A stretch of DNA of 64,000 nucleotides from CALOBA01 sp942491465. GTDB lineage: Bacteria; Pseudomonadota; Gammaproteobacteria; Chromatiales; Chromatiaceae. The number at the start of each line of letters is the position of its first letter. The stretch's first letter is position 1. Below, in pieces: positions 26,891 through 35,350 of this stretch. The stretch lies in the NCBI GenBank assembly GCA_942491465.1, contig CALOBA010000084.1:17945-81944 (forward strand), written 5' to 3'. Under the pieces are notes generated by a model that saw only the letters and a list, made by a program, of their open reading frames with translations, did not search any database and was not told where the DNA came from. A program made the position numbers and the translations under genes.

Positions 26891-27441
26891 TCATGCGCCT
26901 CCCCCAATTGCCGAATCCAAGCCCCGCGTGGTCGGGCCATCGCTGCCGCAGTCTGGCCGCAGGGCTGGCGTTGGCGCTGATGGCCCATATCCCCGTGGTT
27001 GCGGCCCTCGAATCCGACCAGCAACAGCCGGTCTACATCGAGGCCGACGCCGTCGAACTTGACGATCAGCAGGCATTCAGCCTCTACATCGGCAACGTGG
27101 ACATCCGCCAGGGCAGTATGCGGTTGCTCGCCGACGAAGTCCTGGTGCATCACAAGGCCGATCGGCAGCCCGAGAAGATCATCGCCGTCGGCGATCCCGT
27201 CCGCTACCGCCAGCTGCTCGACAACGATCCGGACGAGGTCCGCGGGCGGGCCTTGCGCATGGAGTACGAGGCTGACCGCGAGGAGCTCACGCTGATCGAG
27301 GAGGCGGTGCTGGTCCAAGGCACCGATCGCTTCGCCAGCGACCGGATCGTTTACAACCGCGTCACCGAGCGCGTCGTCGCCGGCTCCAGCGCCAGCGGAA
27401 GCGAGCGCGTCAAGATCCGGATCCAGCCGGAACAGCAGTGA
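26887..27441 (+). CDS. lptA: LPS transport periplasmic protein LptA
   Basis: Forms the periplasmic bridge carrying LPS from LptC to LptDE. The 184-residue precursor has a signal peptide (ending VVA about residue 38) and the OstA-like repeat VYIEADAVELDDQQAFSLYI, then GNVDIRQGSMRLLADEV. I chose the ATG at 26887, which overlaps the lptC stop. It overlaps lptB by 4 bases (GTGA). Confidence 0.9.
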   Translation: MIMRLPQLPNPSPAWSGHRCRSLAAGLALALMAHIPVVAALESDQQQPVYIEADAVELDDQQAFSLYIGNVDIRQGSMRLLADEVLVHHKADRQPEKIIAVGDPVRYRQLLDNDPDEVRGRALRMEYEADREELTLIEEAVLVQGTDRFASDRIVYNRVTERVVAGSSASGSERVKIRIQPEQQ

Positions 27442-28163
27442 CGACACTGACCGCGCGCGGATTGGCCAAGTCCTATCGCCGGCGTCGCGTCGTCGCCGAT
27501 GTAGACCTGGCCGTGGACGCCGGCGAGGTGGTTGGCCTGCTGGGCCCGAACGGTGCCGGAAAGACCACCAGCTTTTACATGATTGTCGGTCTGATCGGCG
27601 TCGATGCGGGACATATCGAGCTTGATGGCGCCGACATCACGTTGCGGCCGATGCACGATCGCGCCCGTGCCGGACTCAGCTATCTGGCCCAGGAGCCATC
27701 GGTGTTCCGTCGCTTGACCGCCCGGGAGAACCTGATGGCCGTGCTCGAGATCCGCCGCGACCTCGGTCGCGACGAGCGCCGCCAGCGCTGCGCCGAGCTG
27801 CTCGACGAACTCGGCATCGGCCACGTTGCCGATTCCCTGGCGCTGAGCCTGTCCGGCGGTGAGCGCCGCCGCCTGGAGATCGCCCGCGCATTGGCCGTGG
27901 AGCCGAAGGTGATGCTGCTCGACGAGCCCTTCGCCGGCGTCGATCCCATTGCCGTCGGCGACATCAAAACCATCATCGGCCAGCTGCGCGCCCGCAACAT
28001 CGGCGTGCTGATCACCGACCACAACGTCCGCGAGACCCTCGACATCTGCGACCGTGCTTACATCATCAGCGAAGGTCGGGTCATTGCCGACGGTCCGCCC
28101 TCCGCGCTGCTGCAGGACGCCGAGGTCCGCGCCGTCTACCTCGGCGAGCATTTTAGGTTGTAG
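27438..28163 (+). CDS. lptB: LPS export ABC ATPase LptB
   Basis: The ATPase that powers extraction of LPS from the inner membrane with LptFG. The 241-residue protein has Walker A GPNGAGKTT, the LptB-type stretch LSYLAQEPSVFRRLT, signature LSGGERRRLEIARAL, Walker B MLLDEPFAGVDP and VLITDHNVRETL. It starts with GTG overlapping the lptA stop. Confidence 0.96.
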   Translation: MTTLTARGLAKSYRRRRVVADVDLAVDAGEVVGLLGPNGAGKTTSFYMIVGLIGVDAGHIELDGADITLRPMHDRARAGLSYLAQEPSVFRRLTARENLMAVLEIRRDLGRDERRQRCAELLDELGIGHVADSLALSLSGGERRRLEIARALAVEPKVMLLDEPFAGVDPIAVGDIKTIIGQLRARNIGVLITDHNVRETLDICDRAYIISEGRVIADGPPSALLQDAEVRAVYLGEHFRL

Positions 28164-28269
28164 ACCAGCCCCGCACCTTCTCCGGCCCACATTGCCTCGA
28201 TCATGGGCTAGAATCTGGTTAGGGCATTCAAGTTACGTACCACCCCCGCACCTCCGCACCCCCCTCGCG

Positions 28270-29739
28270 ATGAAGCAAACCATCCAGATCCGCCTCGGTC
28301 AGCAGCTGACGATGACGCCGCAGCTGCAGCAGGCGATCAAGCTGCTCCAGCTCTCGACGCTGGACCTTCAGCGGGAGATCCAGGATGCCCTCGACTCCAA
28401 CTTGATGCTTGAGAACGCCGAGGAGGTCGATGCGACGGCAACCGCCGAGGTCCAAGAACAACTCACTCGCCAGCATGCCGACGAGGCCCGGGTCGATGCG
28501 GAGATCCGCCCGGACGACAGCGGCATGCCCGCGGAGCTGCCCACCGACAGCGACTGGACCGACACCTTCGACACCGGCAGCATCGGCCTGGCCGGCACCG
28601 GGGTGCGTGCCGACGGCGGCTCCGATTTCGACCTGTTCGCGACCCAGAGCCGGCCGCAGACCCTGCACGATCACCTCGCCTGGCAGCTCAACCTGGCCCG
28701 CCTAAGCCCCCGCGATATGGCCGTCGCCGAGACCCTGATCGACGCAATCGACGCCGACGGCTATCTGCGCCTCGACCTCGATGACATGGCCTCGATCGTC
28801 GGCGATGCCGGGCTGGAGGCGGAGGAGATCGCCGCCGTGCTGCATCGCGTCCAGTCCTTCGATCCCCCGGGGGTCGGTGCCCGCGACCTGCGTGAATGCC
28901 TGCTGCTGCAACTGCGCCAGCTCGCTGCGGACACCCCGGGACGCGCTGATGCGTTGCGCATCTGCGAGCGCTTCTTCAACGCCCTGGGGCGCAATGACCT
29001 CGACGACCTGCGCCGGCGCGCCCGCCTGGACGACGCCGACCTGCGCGTCGCCTTGGCGCTGATCCGCTCGCTGTCGCCGCGCCCGGGCACTGCGGTCGCC
29101 GAGATGCGCGCCGAGTACGTCGTTCCCGACGTGCTGGTGCGCAAGATCGGCGGCGTCTGGCACGCGGAGCTCAACCCCGAGACGACGCCGAGTCTGCGCG
29201 TCAACGCCGGCTATGCGAAGCTGATACGGCGCAGCGATCAGAGCCCCGACAACAGTTGTATGCGCACCCACCTGCAGGAGGCGCGCTGGTTCATCAAGAG
29301 TCTCGCCAGCCGCAACGACACCGTGCTGCGGGTCGCGCGCAAGATCGTCGAACTCCAGCAGGGCTTCTTCGAGCACGGTGAGGAGGCGATGCGCCCGCTG
29401 GTGCTGCGCGACATCGCCGACGCCTTGGAGCTGCACGAGTCGACCATTTCGCGGGTGACCACGCAAAAATACATGCATACCCCCCGCGGCACCCTTGAAT
29501 TCAAGTATTTCTTCTCCAGCCATGTGAATACGGCCTCGGGCGGCGAGTGCTCATCCACCGCCATCCGTGCCTTCATCCGCAAGCTGGTAGCCGCTGAACC
29601 GCCGAGCAAGCCTTTGAGTGACAACAAGATTGCCGGCATCCTTGCCGATCAAGGCATTAACGTCGCGCGACGCACCGTCGCCAAGTATCGCGAGGCCCTG
29701 GGCATCCCACCCTCGAACGAGCGAAAGCGCCTGTCCTGA
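28270..29739 (+). CDS. rpoN: RNA polymerase sigma-54 factor
   Basis: The sigma factor for -24/-12 promoters, which needs AAA+ enhancer-binding proteins. At 489 residues it carries the activator-interacting region I (IRLGQQLTMTPQLQQAIKLL), an acidic linker, the core-binding region with LSPRPG, and ends with the helix-turn-helix and the RpoN box (ARRTVAKYRE). It follows lptB after about 106 bases and leads into hpf and the PTS-Ntr genes, the standard order. Confidence 0.97.
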   Translation: MKQTIQIRLGQQLTMTPQLQQAIKLLQLSTLDLQREIQDALDSNLMLENAEEVDATATAEVQEQLTRQHADEARVDAEIRPDDSGMPAELPTDSDWTDTFDTGSIGLAGTGVRADGGSDFDLFATQSRPQTLHDHLAWQLNLARLSPRDMAVAETLIDAIDADGYLRLDLDDMASIVGDAGLEAEEIAAVLHRVQSFDPPGVGARDLRECLLLQLRQLAADTPGRADALRICERFFNALGRNDLDDLRRRARLDDADLRVALALIRSLSPRPGTAVAEMRAEYVVPDVLVRKIGGVWHAELNPETTPSLRVNAGYAKLIRRSDQSPDNSCMRTHLQEARWFIKSLASRNDTVLRVARKIVELQQGFFEHGEEAMRPLVLRDIADALELHESTISRVTTQKYMHTPRGTLEFKYFFSSHVNTASGGECSSTAIRAFIRKLVAAEPPSKPLSDNKIAGILADQGINVARRTVAKYREALGIPPSNERKRLS

Positions 29740-29770
29740 CGGGCCGATTCGCACCAGCCGGAGTGACACC

Positions 29771-30145
29771 ATGCAGATAAACTTGACGGGACACCACATC
29801 GACATCACCGAGCCCCTCAAGGACTATGTCGACAACAAGTTCAAGCGCCTTGCCCGGCACTTCGATCATGTGATCAACGTCCACGTCATCCTTAGCGTCG
29901 AGAAGCTACGGCAAAAGGCCGAGGCGACGCTGCACATCAACGGCGCCAAGGTGTTCGCCGACTCCATCCATGAGGACATGTACGCGGCCATCGACGGCCT
30001 CATCGACAAGCTCGACCGGCAAGTGCTGAGGCACAAGGAGAAGCGCCAAAGCCACCGCGGCGTCGCCAAGCCCGCCGCGGACGCCACGGCGGACGCCAAC
30101 CCGGACGCCGATATGGACGCCGACGCCGACGACGCCCTTGCCTAG
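29771..30145 (+). CDS. hpf: Ribosome hibernation promoting factor
   Basis: Binds the 30S subunit and stabilises 70S dimers or idle ribosomes in stationary phase. The 124-residue protein matches short HPF (ITEPLKDYVDNKFKRLARHF, DMYAAIDGLIDKLDRQV). The last 25 residues form an Ala/Asp-rich tail (DANPDADMDADADDALA) not found in E. coli HPF; this acidic tail may be just lineage-specific. It lies 31 bases after rpoN with GGAG before its ATG. Confidence 0.93.
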   Translation: MQINLTGHHIDITEPLKDYVDNKFKRLARHFDHVINVHVILSVEKLRQKAEATLHINGAKVFADSIHEDMYAAIDGLIDKLDRQVLRHKEKRQSHRGVAKPAADATADANPDADMDADADDALA

Positions 30146-30157
30146 CGAGCCCTATCA

Positions 30158-30187
30158 CGGGCGGTCTACCGACCGCCCGCCTTATTC
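30158..30187 (+). terminator. Hairpin terminator after hpf
   Basis: CGGGCGGTC and GACCGCCCG form a perfect 9-bp stem with a 4-base loop (30158-30179), 13 bases past the hpf stop. Only a weak U-rich tail follows (CCTTATT), so termination may be partial. The gap of about 270 bases that follows before ptsN would allow a separate promoter. Confidence 0.55.
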
Positions 30188-30411
30188 CGCCGGCGGCGGG
30201 CGCGCGGCGTCCCGCCTCGGCACCTGCCCACGCCTTCGCGCATCGACCGTGGTCGCCGATCATCCATGATTTGGCCCGCGGCCATGGCGCGATGGGCGAA
30301 GGGGCGCTAAAGTCCCTACCTACAGGCGCTAGACCGTCTGGTCGCTGATCCGCCGCAACGGCGGGTGCCATCCAAGCTTCGCTCGACCACCCCACCCGGG
30401 AGCCACCGCCG

Positions 30412-30882
30412 ATGTTGCCGTCCAACCTGCTCAGCGAATCACGCGTGTGCAGCCAATGCGAGATCACGAGCAAGAAACGTCTGCTCGAGACCCTTGCCGC
30501 ACTGCTGACCGCTGGACGTTCCGATCTCACCACCGAGATCGTGTTCGAACGTCTTACCGAGCGCGAGCGTCTTGGCGCCACCGGGCTCGGGCACGGCATC
30601 GCATTGCCGCATGCCCGGATGAAGGACATCGAGCGGCCCATCGGCGCCTTCGTGCGCGCCCGCGCCGCCGTCGGCTTCGATGCGGTGGACGATCAGCCCG
30701 TCGACCTGGCCTTTGCCCTGTTGGTGCCGGAGAACGCCGACGAGACCCACCTGCAGATCCTTTCCGGGCTCGCGCAAATGTTTGCCGATCCGGGGCTGCG
30801 CGATCGTCTGCGCGCCGCCGCCGATGATGCCGGGCTGTTTGCCGTCCTGAGCGCCGCCGGCAACACGACCGCTTCGATTTGA
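30412..30882 (+). CDS. ptsN: PTS IIA-like nitrogen-regulatory protein, EIIA(Ntr)
   Basis: The phosphate-accepting output protein of the nitrogen phosphotransferase relay; it controls potassium uptake and stress responses in relatives. The 156 residues include GLGHGIALPHARM, with the phosphorylated histidine at about 67, and the IIA fold. It ends in a TGATG overlap with hprK. Confidence 0.94.
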   Translation: MLPSNLLSESRVCSQCEITSKKRLLETLAALLTAGRSDLTTEIVFERLTERERLGATGLGHGIALPHARMKDIERPIGAFVRARAAVGFDAVDDQPVDLAFALLVPENADETHLQILSGLAQMFADPGLRDRLRAAADDAGLFAVLSAAGNTTASI

Positions 30883-31832
30883 TGCAGCACGTGCATTCGT
30901 TGCGGGGCCTGGTCGAGCACATCGGCCCGCGGCTGCGACTGCGCTGGCTGACGCCGCCGCCGGCGCAGGACCCGCCGCTGGCCGGGCAGCGCGGCGCCCA
31001 GAGCCTGGTCGGCTCCCTGAATTGCATCCATCCGAACCGGTTACAGGTCCTCGGTCGGGCCGAGATGGAGCACCTGTCCACGCTCGGGCAGGACGCGTTT
31101 TCCGAGACCATCGAGCACCTGTTCGCCGCCGGCCCCGCGGCGGTGATCTTCAGCGACGGCATGGAGCCGCCGCCCGTCTTCTTCGAGATCTCTCGGCGGT
31201 GCGCGATTCCGCTGCTCGGCACCGCCATCAACGATGAAGAGGTCGTCGACCGGCTGCAGCACTACCTGACCTACGCCTTGGCCGAGCGCACCGTCGTCCA
31301 TGGCGTGTTCATGCAGGTGCTGGGCATGGGTGTGCTGCTGCAGGGCGAACCCGGCATCGGCAAGAGTGAGCTGGCGCTGGAGTTGGTCGCCCGCGGCCAT
31401 CGGCTGATCGCCGACGACGCCCCGGAGCTGGCCCGGGTCGCGCCGGAGATCCTCGAGGGCGGCTGCCCGCCCATGCTGCGGGACTTTCTCGAGGTCCGCG
31501 GGCTCGGCGTGCTGAACATCCGCGCCATGTTCGGCGAGGATGCGGTGCGCGAGCGCGACACGTTGAATCTGGTGGTTGCCATGCGCTTGTTTACCGGCGC
31601 AGAGCTGTCCAAGGTCGATCGGCTGCGCGGCAGTCTCTCGGTGCAGAACTTTCTCGGCGTGCCCATCCCCGAGGTGACATTGCCGGTGGCACCGGGACGC
31701 AACCTCGCGGTCCTGCTCGAAACAGCGGTTCGCAGCCAAACGCTGCGCATCCGCGGGTATGATGCCGGTGTGGACCTGATCGAGCGCCAGGCCCGGGCGG
31801 TGGAAGAGGTCGGGCGCGCCGCCGGTCACTGA
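30882..31832 (+). CDS. hprK: HPr kinase/phosphorylase
   Basis: Phosphorylates and dephosphorylates HPr on Ser46, controlling flow through the phosphorelay. The 316-residue product carries the P-loop GEPGIGKSELALELV, the following HRLIADD motif and the HprK signature VRGLGVLNIRAMFGE, with a conserved C-terminal DRLRG block. An ATG at 30882 overlapping the ptsN stop (TGATG) is preferred to a TTG three bases upstream. In proteobacteria with this gene next to ptsN and HPr it is thought to tune the regulatory PTS. Confidence 0.94.
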   Translation: MQHVHSLRGLVEHIGPRLRLRWLTPPPAQDPPLAGQRGAQSLVGSLNCIHPNRLQVLGRAEMEHLSTLGQDAFSETIEHLFAAGPAAVIFSDGMEPPPVFFEISRRCAIPLLGTAINDEEVVDRLQHYLTYALAERTVVHGVFMQVLGMGVLLQGEPGIGKSELALELVARGHRLIADDAPELARVAPEILEGGCPPMLRDFLEVRGLGVLNIRAMFGEDAVRERDTLNLVVAMRLFTGAELSKVDRLRGSLSVQNFLGVPIPEVTLPVAPGRNLAVLLETAVRSQTLRIRGYDAGVDLIERQARAVEEVGRAAGH

Positions 31833-31968
31833 CCCACGCGACATCCATCCGAGCCTGGAACGGCCCGCTGCCGGTCGTCAACCGACAGCGCAGCCGATCA
31901 TCACAGGCCCGAGATCGAGAACGACAACCCCTTCGGTATCGAATCGACCCAAGCCCCGCGGAGCCACT

Positions 31969-32835
31969 ATGGAGCTCATCATCGTCAGCGGTCTGTCCGG
32001 CGCCGGCAAGAGTGTTGCCCTGCGCACCCTCGAAGACATCGGCTTCTACTGCATCGACAATCTGCCGCTGTTCCTACTCGGCGACCTCGCCCTCGGGCTC
32101 GAATCCGAGGCCCAGCAGGTGGTCGCCGATGCCGTCGGCACGGCGGTCGGCATCGATGCCCGCAGCCGCGCCAAGCAACTTCAAGCGCTGCCCGACCTGA
32201 TCGCCGGGCTGCGCGCACATGGCATCAGCCCGCGGTTGTTGTTCCTTGAGGCCAGCACCGACACCTTGATCCAGCGTTTCAGCGAGACGCGTCGCAAGCA
32301 CCCGCTGACCCGTTCCGAGCGTTCGTTGGCCGAGGCCATCGAGCAGGAGCGCGGCCTGCTGGAGCCGCTACAGCGGGTGGCCGACCTGCGCATCGACACC
32401 ACCCATACCAATGTCCATGAGCTGCGCGATCTGATCCGCGAGCAGCTCGGCAGCGCGGCGGCGGTGCAGGCCTCGGTGCTGCTGCAGTCCTTCGGCTTCA
32501 AACGCGGCCTGCCGCCCGGGGTCGACTTCGTCTTCGACGTGCGCTGCCTGCCCAACCCGCACTGGCAGCCGGCGCTGCGCGAGCAGACCGGGCGCGATGC
32601 GGACGTGATCGCGTTCCTGGAGGCGGCGCCGGAGGTCGCCGAGATGCGGGCGGATCTGGAGGGCTTCTTCCACACCTGGATCCCGCGATTCGAGACCGAC
32701 GGGCGCAGCTACCTGACCATCGGCATCGGCTGCACCGGCGGCCAGCATCGATCCGTGTACATGGTCGAGGCCCTGCGGGCCTGCCTGGAGCGGGCCGGGC
32801 ACCGGGTCCTGGTCCGTCATCGGGAGCTGCCATGA
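31969..32835 (+). CDS. rapZ: RNase adapter protein RapZ
   Basis: A P-loop protein that, in E. coli, binds GlmZ/GlmY sRNAs and guides RNase E to control glmS, linking amino-sugar supply to the envelope. The 288 residues start with the ATP-binding site VSGLSGAGKSVAL, include LEDIGFYCIDNLP and end with the IGCTGGQHRSV block. Overlaps the EIIA gene by 4 bases. Confidence 0.95.
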   Translation: MELIIVSGLSGAGKSVALRTLEDIGFYCIDNLPLFLLGDLALGLESEAQQVVADAVGTAVGIDARSRAKQLQALPDLIAGLRAHGISPRLLFLEASTDTLIQRFSETRRKHPLTRSERSLAEAIEQERGLLEPLQRVADLRIDTTHTNVHELRDLIREQLGSAAAVQASVLLQSFGFKRGLPPGVDFVFDVRCLPNPHWQPALREQTGRDADVIAFLEAAPEVAEMRADLEGFFHTWIPRFETDGRSYLTIGIGCTGGQHRSVYMVEALRACLERAGHRVLVRHRELP

Positions 32836-33233
32836 GCATCGGCCTGTTGTTGATCACCCACAACCAGATCGGCGCCCAGCTGCTGGCGACGGCGACGCGG
32901 ATGCTCGGACGCTGCCCGCTGCAGGCCGACTGTCTGCCGGTCGGCGACGACGACCAGCCCGCCGAGCTGTTTGCCGCGGCCCGGCGGTTGGCCGAGCGGC
33001 TGGATCACGGCGACGGCCTGCTGGTGCTGACGGACCTCTACGGCTCCACCCCGGCCAACATCGCCCATGCGCTGGCGGATCAGCGCGGGGTGCGGGTGCT
33101 CGCCGGGATTAACCTGCCGATGTTGGTGCGGGTGCTCAACTACGCCGACCTGGAACTCGCCGCCGTCACCGAGAAGGCGCTCAGCGGCGGTCGAGACGGT
33201 GTGCTGCCCTGTCAGCCCGGAGAACGCAGCTGA
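32832..33233 (+). CDS. PTS EIIA component, mannose/fructose type
   Basis: A 133-residue EIIA(Man) domain. GLLLITHNQIGAQLL carries the phosphorylated His10, and LVLTDLYGSTPANIA is the usual following loop. No EIIB, IIC or IID genes are near, so it probably takes part in regulation rather than sugar uptake. Overlaps rapZ; a 45-base gap precedes HPr. Confidence 0.9.
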   Translation: MSIGLLLITHNQIGAQLLATATRMLGRCPLQADCLPVGDDDQPAELFAAARRLAERLDHGDGLLVLTDLYGSTPANIAHALADQRGVRVLAGINLPMLVRVLNYADLELAAVTEKALSGGRDGVLPCQPGERS

Positions 33234-33277
33234 GCGCGCCCACCGTTGCGGCCAGCCATTGAGCGGATGAACCTCTC

Positions 33278-33547
33278 GTGATCAAGAAAGAACTCGACAT
33301 CATCAATCGTCTCGGACTGCACGCGCGCGCGGCGGCCAAGTTCGTCAACTGCGCCAGCGGCTTCGAGAGCGGCGTGCAGGTGGAGCGCTCCGGTCGGCGC
33401 GTCAACGGCAAGAGCATCATGGGCGTGATGATGCTGGCCGCGGCCTGCGGCACCAGCATCCGCATTGAGGTCGACGGCGCGGACGAGGCCGAGGCCATGG
33501 CGGCGCTGGAGGCGCTGGTCGCCAACCGCTTCGAGGAGGAGCAATGA
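33278..33547 (+). CDS. ptsH: Phosphocarrier protein HPr
   Basis: A 89-residue HPr. Both control residues are in their standard places: His15 in RLGLHARAA, phosphorylated by EI, and Ser46 in NGKSIMG, the target of HPr kinase. It starts with GTG and overlaps the EI gene by 4 bases. It sits between EIIA(Man) and EI, so the relay EI to HPr to EIIA is encoded as one set. Confidence 0.96.
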   Translation: MIKKELDIINRLGLHARAAAKFVNCASGFESGVQVERSGRRVNGKSIMGVMMLAAACGTSIRIEVDGADEAEAMAALEALVANRFEEEQ

Positions 33548-35292
33548 CCTGCGCCCTGCACGGGCTCGGTGTCGCAGGCTCCAGGCCGGTGGCCATCGGG
33601 CCGGCGTTTCTGCTCGCCGGCGACCCGGCGGTGGTCAAGCAGTCCATCGAGCACACACAGGTCGATGCGGAGATCCGCCGCCTCAACGGTGCCCTGGCCA
33701 GCGCCAAGCGCCATTTGGAGGGGGTGCGCGCCCAGGTCTCGCCGAGTGCGCCACTGCAGATCGCCGAGCTGTTCGACGCCCAGATGATGATGCTCGCCGA
33801 CGCCGCCCTGGTGGACGCGACCCGCGAGCTGATCCGCGAGCAGCAGGTCAATGCCGACTGGGCCCTGAAGCTCCAGCGCGACAACCTGGTCGCGGTCTTC
33901 GAGGCCATGGACGACCCGTATCTGCGCGCCCGCGGCGACGATGTCGAGCATGTCGTTCGCCAGATCCAGGCCTTTCTCAGCGGCCAGCCCCCCCATGCCG
34001 CCCTCGCTCAGCGCGACCTCACCGACCGCATCATCGTCGCCCCGGACCTGACACCGGCGGACGCGATCCTGCTCCGACATCGGGGCGTGGCCGCCTTCGT
34101 CACCGAGCATGGCGGGCCCATGTCCCACACCGCCATCCTCGCCCGCAGCCTCGACATCCCGACCCTGCTCGGCGTGCACAACGCCACCCGAATCCTGCGT
34201 CAGCAGGAGCTGCTGGTGGTGGATGCGGCCATCGGCACCCTGCTCGCCGATGCCGACGAACGCACCCTGGCCCACTATCGCGCCCGCGTCGACGGCGCCG
34301 ATCGCCGCCGGCGCGCGCTGCGCCGTCTACTCAAGGAGCCGTCCACCAGCGGTGACGGCGAGCCGGTGATCCTGCTCGCCAATCTGGAGCTGGCCGAGGA
34401 CGTCGCCGCCGCCCGCTACAACGGCGCCCTCGGCGTCGGTCTCTACCGCACCGAGTTCCTGTACATGAACCGGGACAGCCTGCCGGACGAGGAGGAGCAC
34501 CTCGCCACCTACCAGGCGATCATCCGCGGCCTCGACGGCATCCCGCTGACCATCCGCACCCTCGACTTGGGGCTCGACAAGCAGGCCGACAACCTGATCA
34601 CCGGCATCGGCAATCAGGTCAACCCGGCCCTGGGGCTGCGCGCCATCCGCCTGTGTCTGAAGCACCCGGAGCTGTTCCTGCCCCAGGTGCGCGCCATCCT
34701 GCGCGCCTCCGCCGACGGACCGGTGCGGCTGATGCTGCCGCTGCTGACCAACGTCGAAGAGGTGGATGCGGTACTGGAGATGATCGCCGCCATGCGCCGG
34801 GAGCTGCGCCGCGACGGCCTGGCGTTCGACCCGCTGATGCCCATCGGCGGCATGATCGAGGTGCCCGGGGCGGCGCTCGTGGCCGGTGCCCTGGCCCGCC
34901 GGCTCGACTTCCTGTCCATCGGCACCAACGACCTGATCCAATACACGCTCGCCATCGATCGCGGTGACGACGAGGTCAGCTACCTCTACCAGCCGTTGCA
35001 TCCGGCCATCCTGCGGCTGATCCTGATCACGCTGGAGGCGGCCGCCAAGACCCGCACCCGGGTCAGCATGTGCGGCGAGATGGCCGGTGATCCGCACTTC
35101 ACCCGGCTGCTGCTGGCACTCGGTCTGCGCGAGCTGAGCATGCATCCGAGCGCCCTGCTGGAGGTCAAGCAGGTGGTGCGCCGCAGCGACATCGGCGCCA
35201 TGCAGCGCGCCCTGGCCCCGCTGCTCGAGGACCTGGACGAGGTGCCGCCGGAGACCCTGCTCGATACCCTGGCCGCGTGCGATCGGGTCTGA
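33544..35292 (+). CDS. ptsI: PTS enzyme I, phosphoenolpyruvate-protein phosphotransferase
   Basis: Takes phosphate from PEP and passes it to HPr. The 582-residue protein has the catalytic histidine in GGPMSHTAILARSL (about His195), the PEP-binding GLYRTEFLYM segment, and the C-terminal SIGTNDLIQYTLAIDR and MCGEMA motifs. It lacks the N-terminal GAF domain of PtsP, so by structure it is the short EI, although its genetic setting is that of the nitrogen PTS. Confidence 0.95.
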   Translation: MTCALHGLGVAGSRPVAIGPAFLLAGDPAVVKQSIEHTQVDAEIRRLNGALASAKRHLEGVRAQVSPSAPLQIAELFDAQMMMLADAALVDATRELIREQQVNADWALKLQRDNLVAVFEAMDDPYLRARGDDVEHVVRQIQAFLSGQPPHAALAQRDLTDRIIVAPDLTPADAILLRHRGVAAFVTEHGGPMSHTAILARSLDIPTLLGVHNATRILRQQELLVVDAAIGTLLADADERTLAHYRARVDGADRRRRALRRLLKEPSTSGDGEPVILLANLELAEDVAAARYNGALGVGLYRTEFLYMNRDSLPDEEEHLATYQAIIRGLDGIPLTIRTLDLGLDKQADNLITGIGNQVNPALGLRAIRLCLKHPELFLPQVRAILRASADGPVRLMLPLLTNVEEVDAVLEMIAAMRRELRRDGLAFDPLMPIGGMIEVPGAALVAGALARRLDFLSIGTNDLIQYTLAIDRGDDEVSYLYQPLHPAILRLILITLEAAAKTRTRVSMCGEMAGDPHFTRLLLALGLRELSMHPSALLEVKQVVRRSDIGAMQRALAPLLEDLDEVPPETLLDTLAACDRV

Positions 35293-35350
35293 CACCAACG
35301 CAGCGGCTGGCTGAACAGCGACTGCATACGGCCGTGCCGGTCTGGTCCCC

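Noticed and set aside
33544..35292. Reading the enzyme I gene as PtsP
   Set aside because: The protein has no N-terminal GAF domain and is the length of the short enzyme I, even though it lies in a nitrogen-PTS setting.
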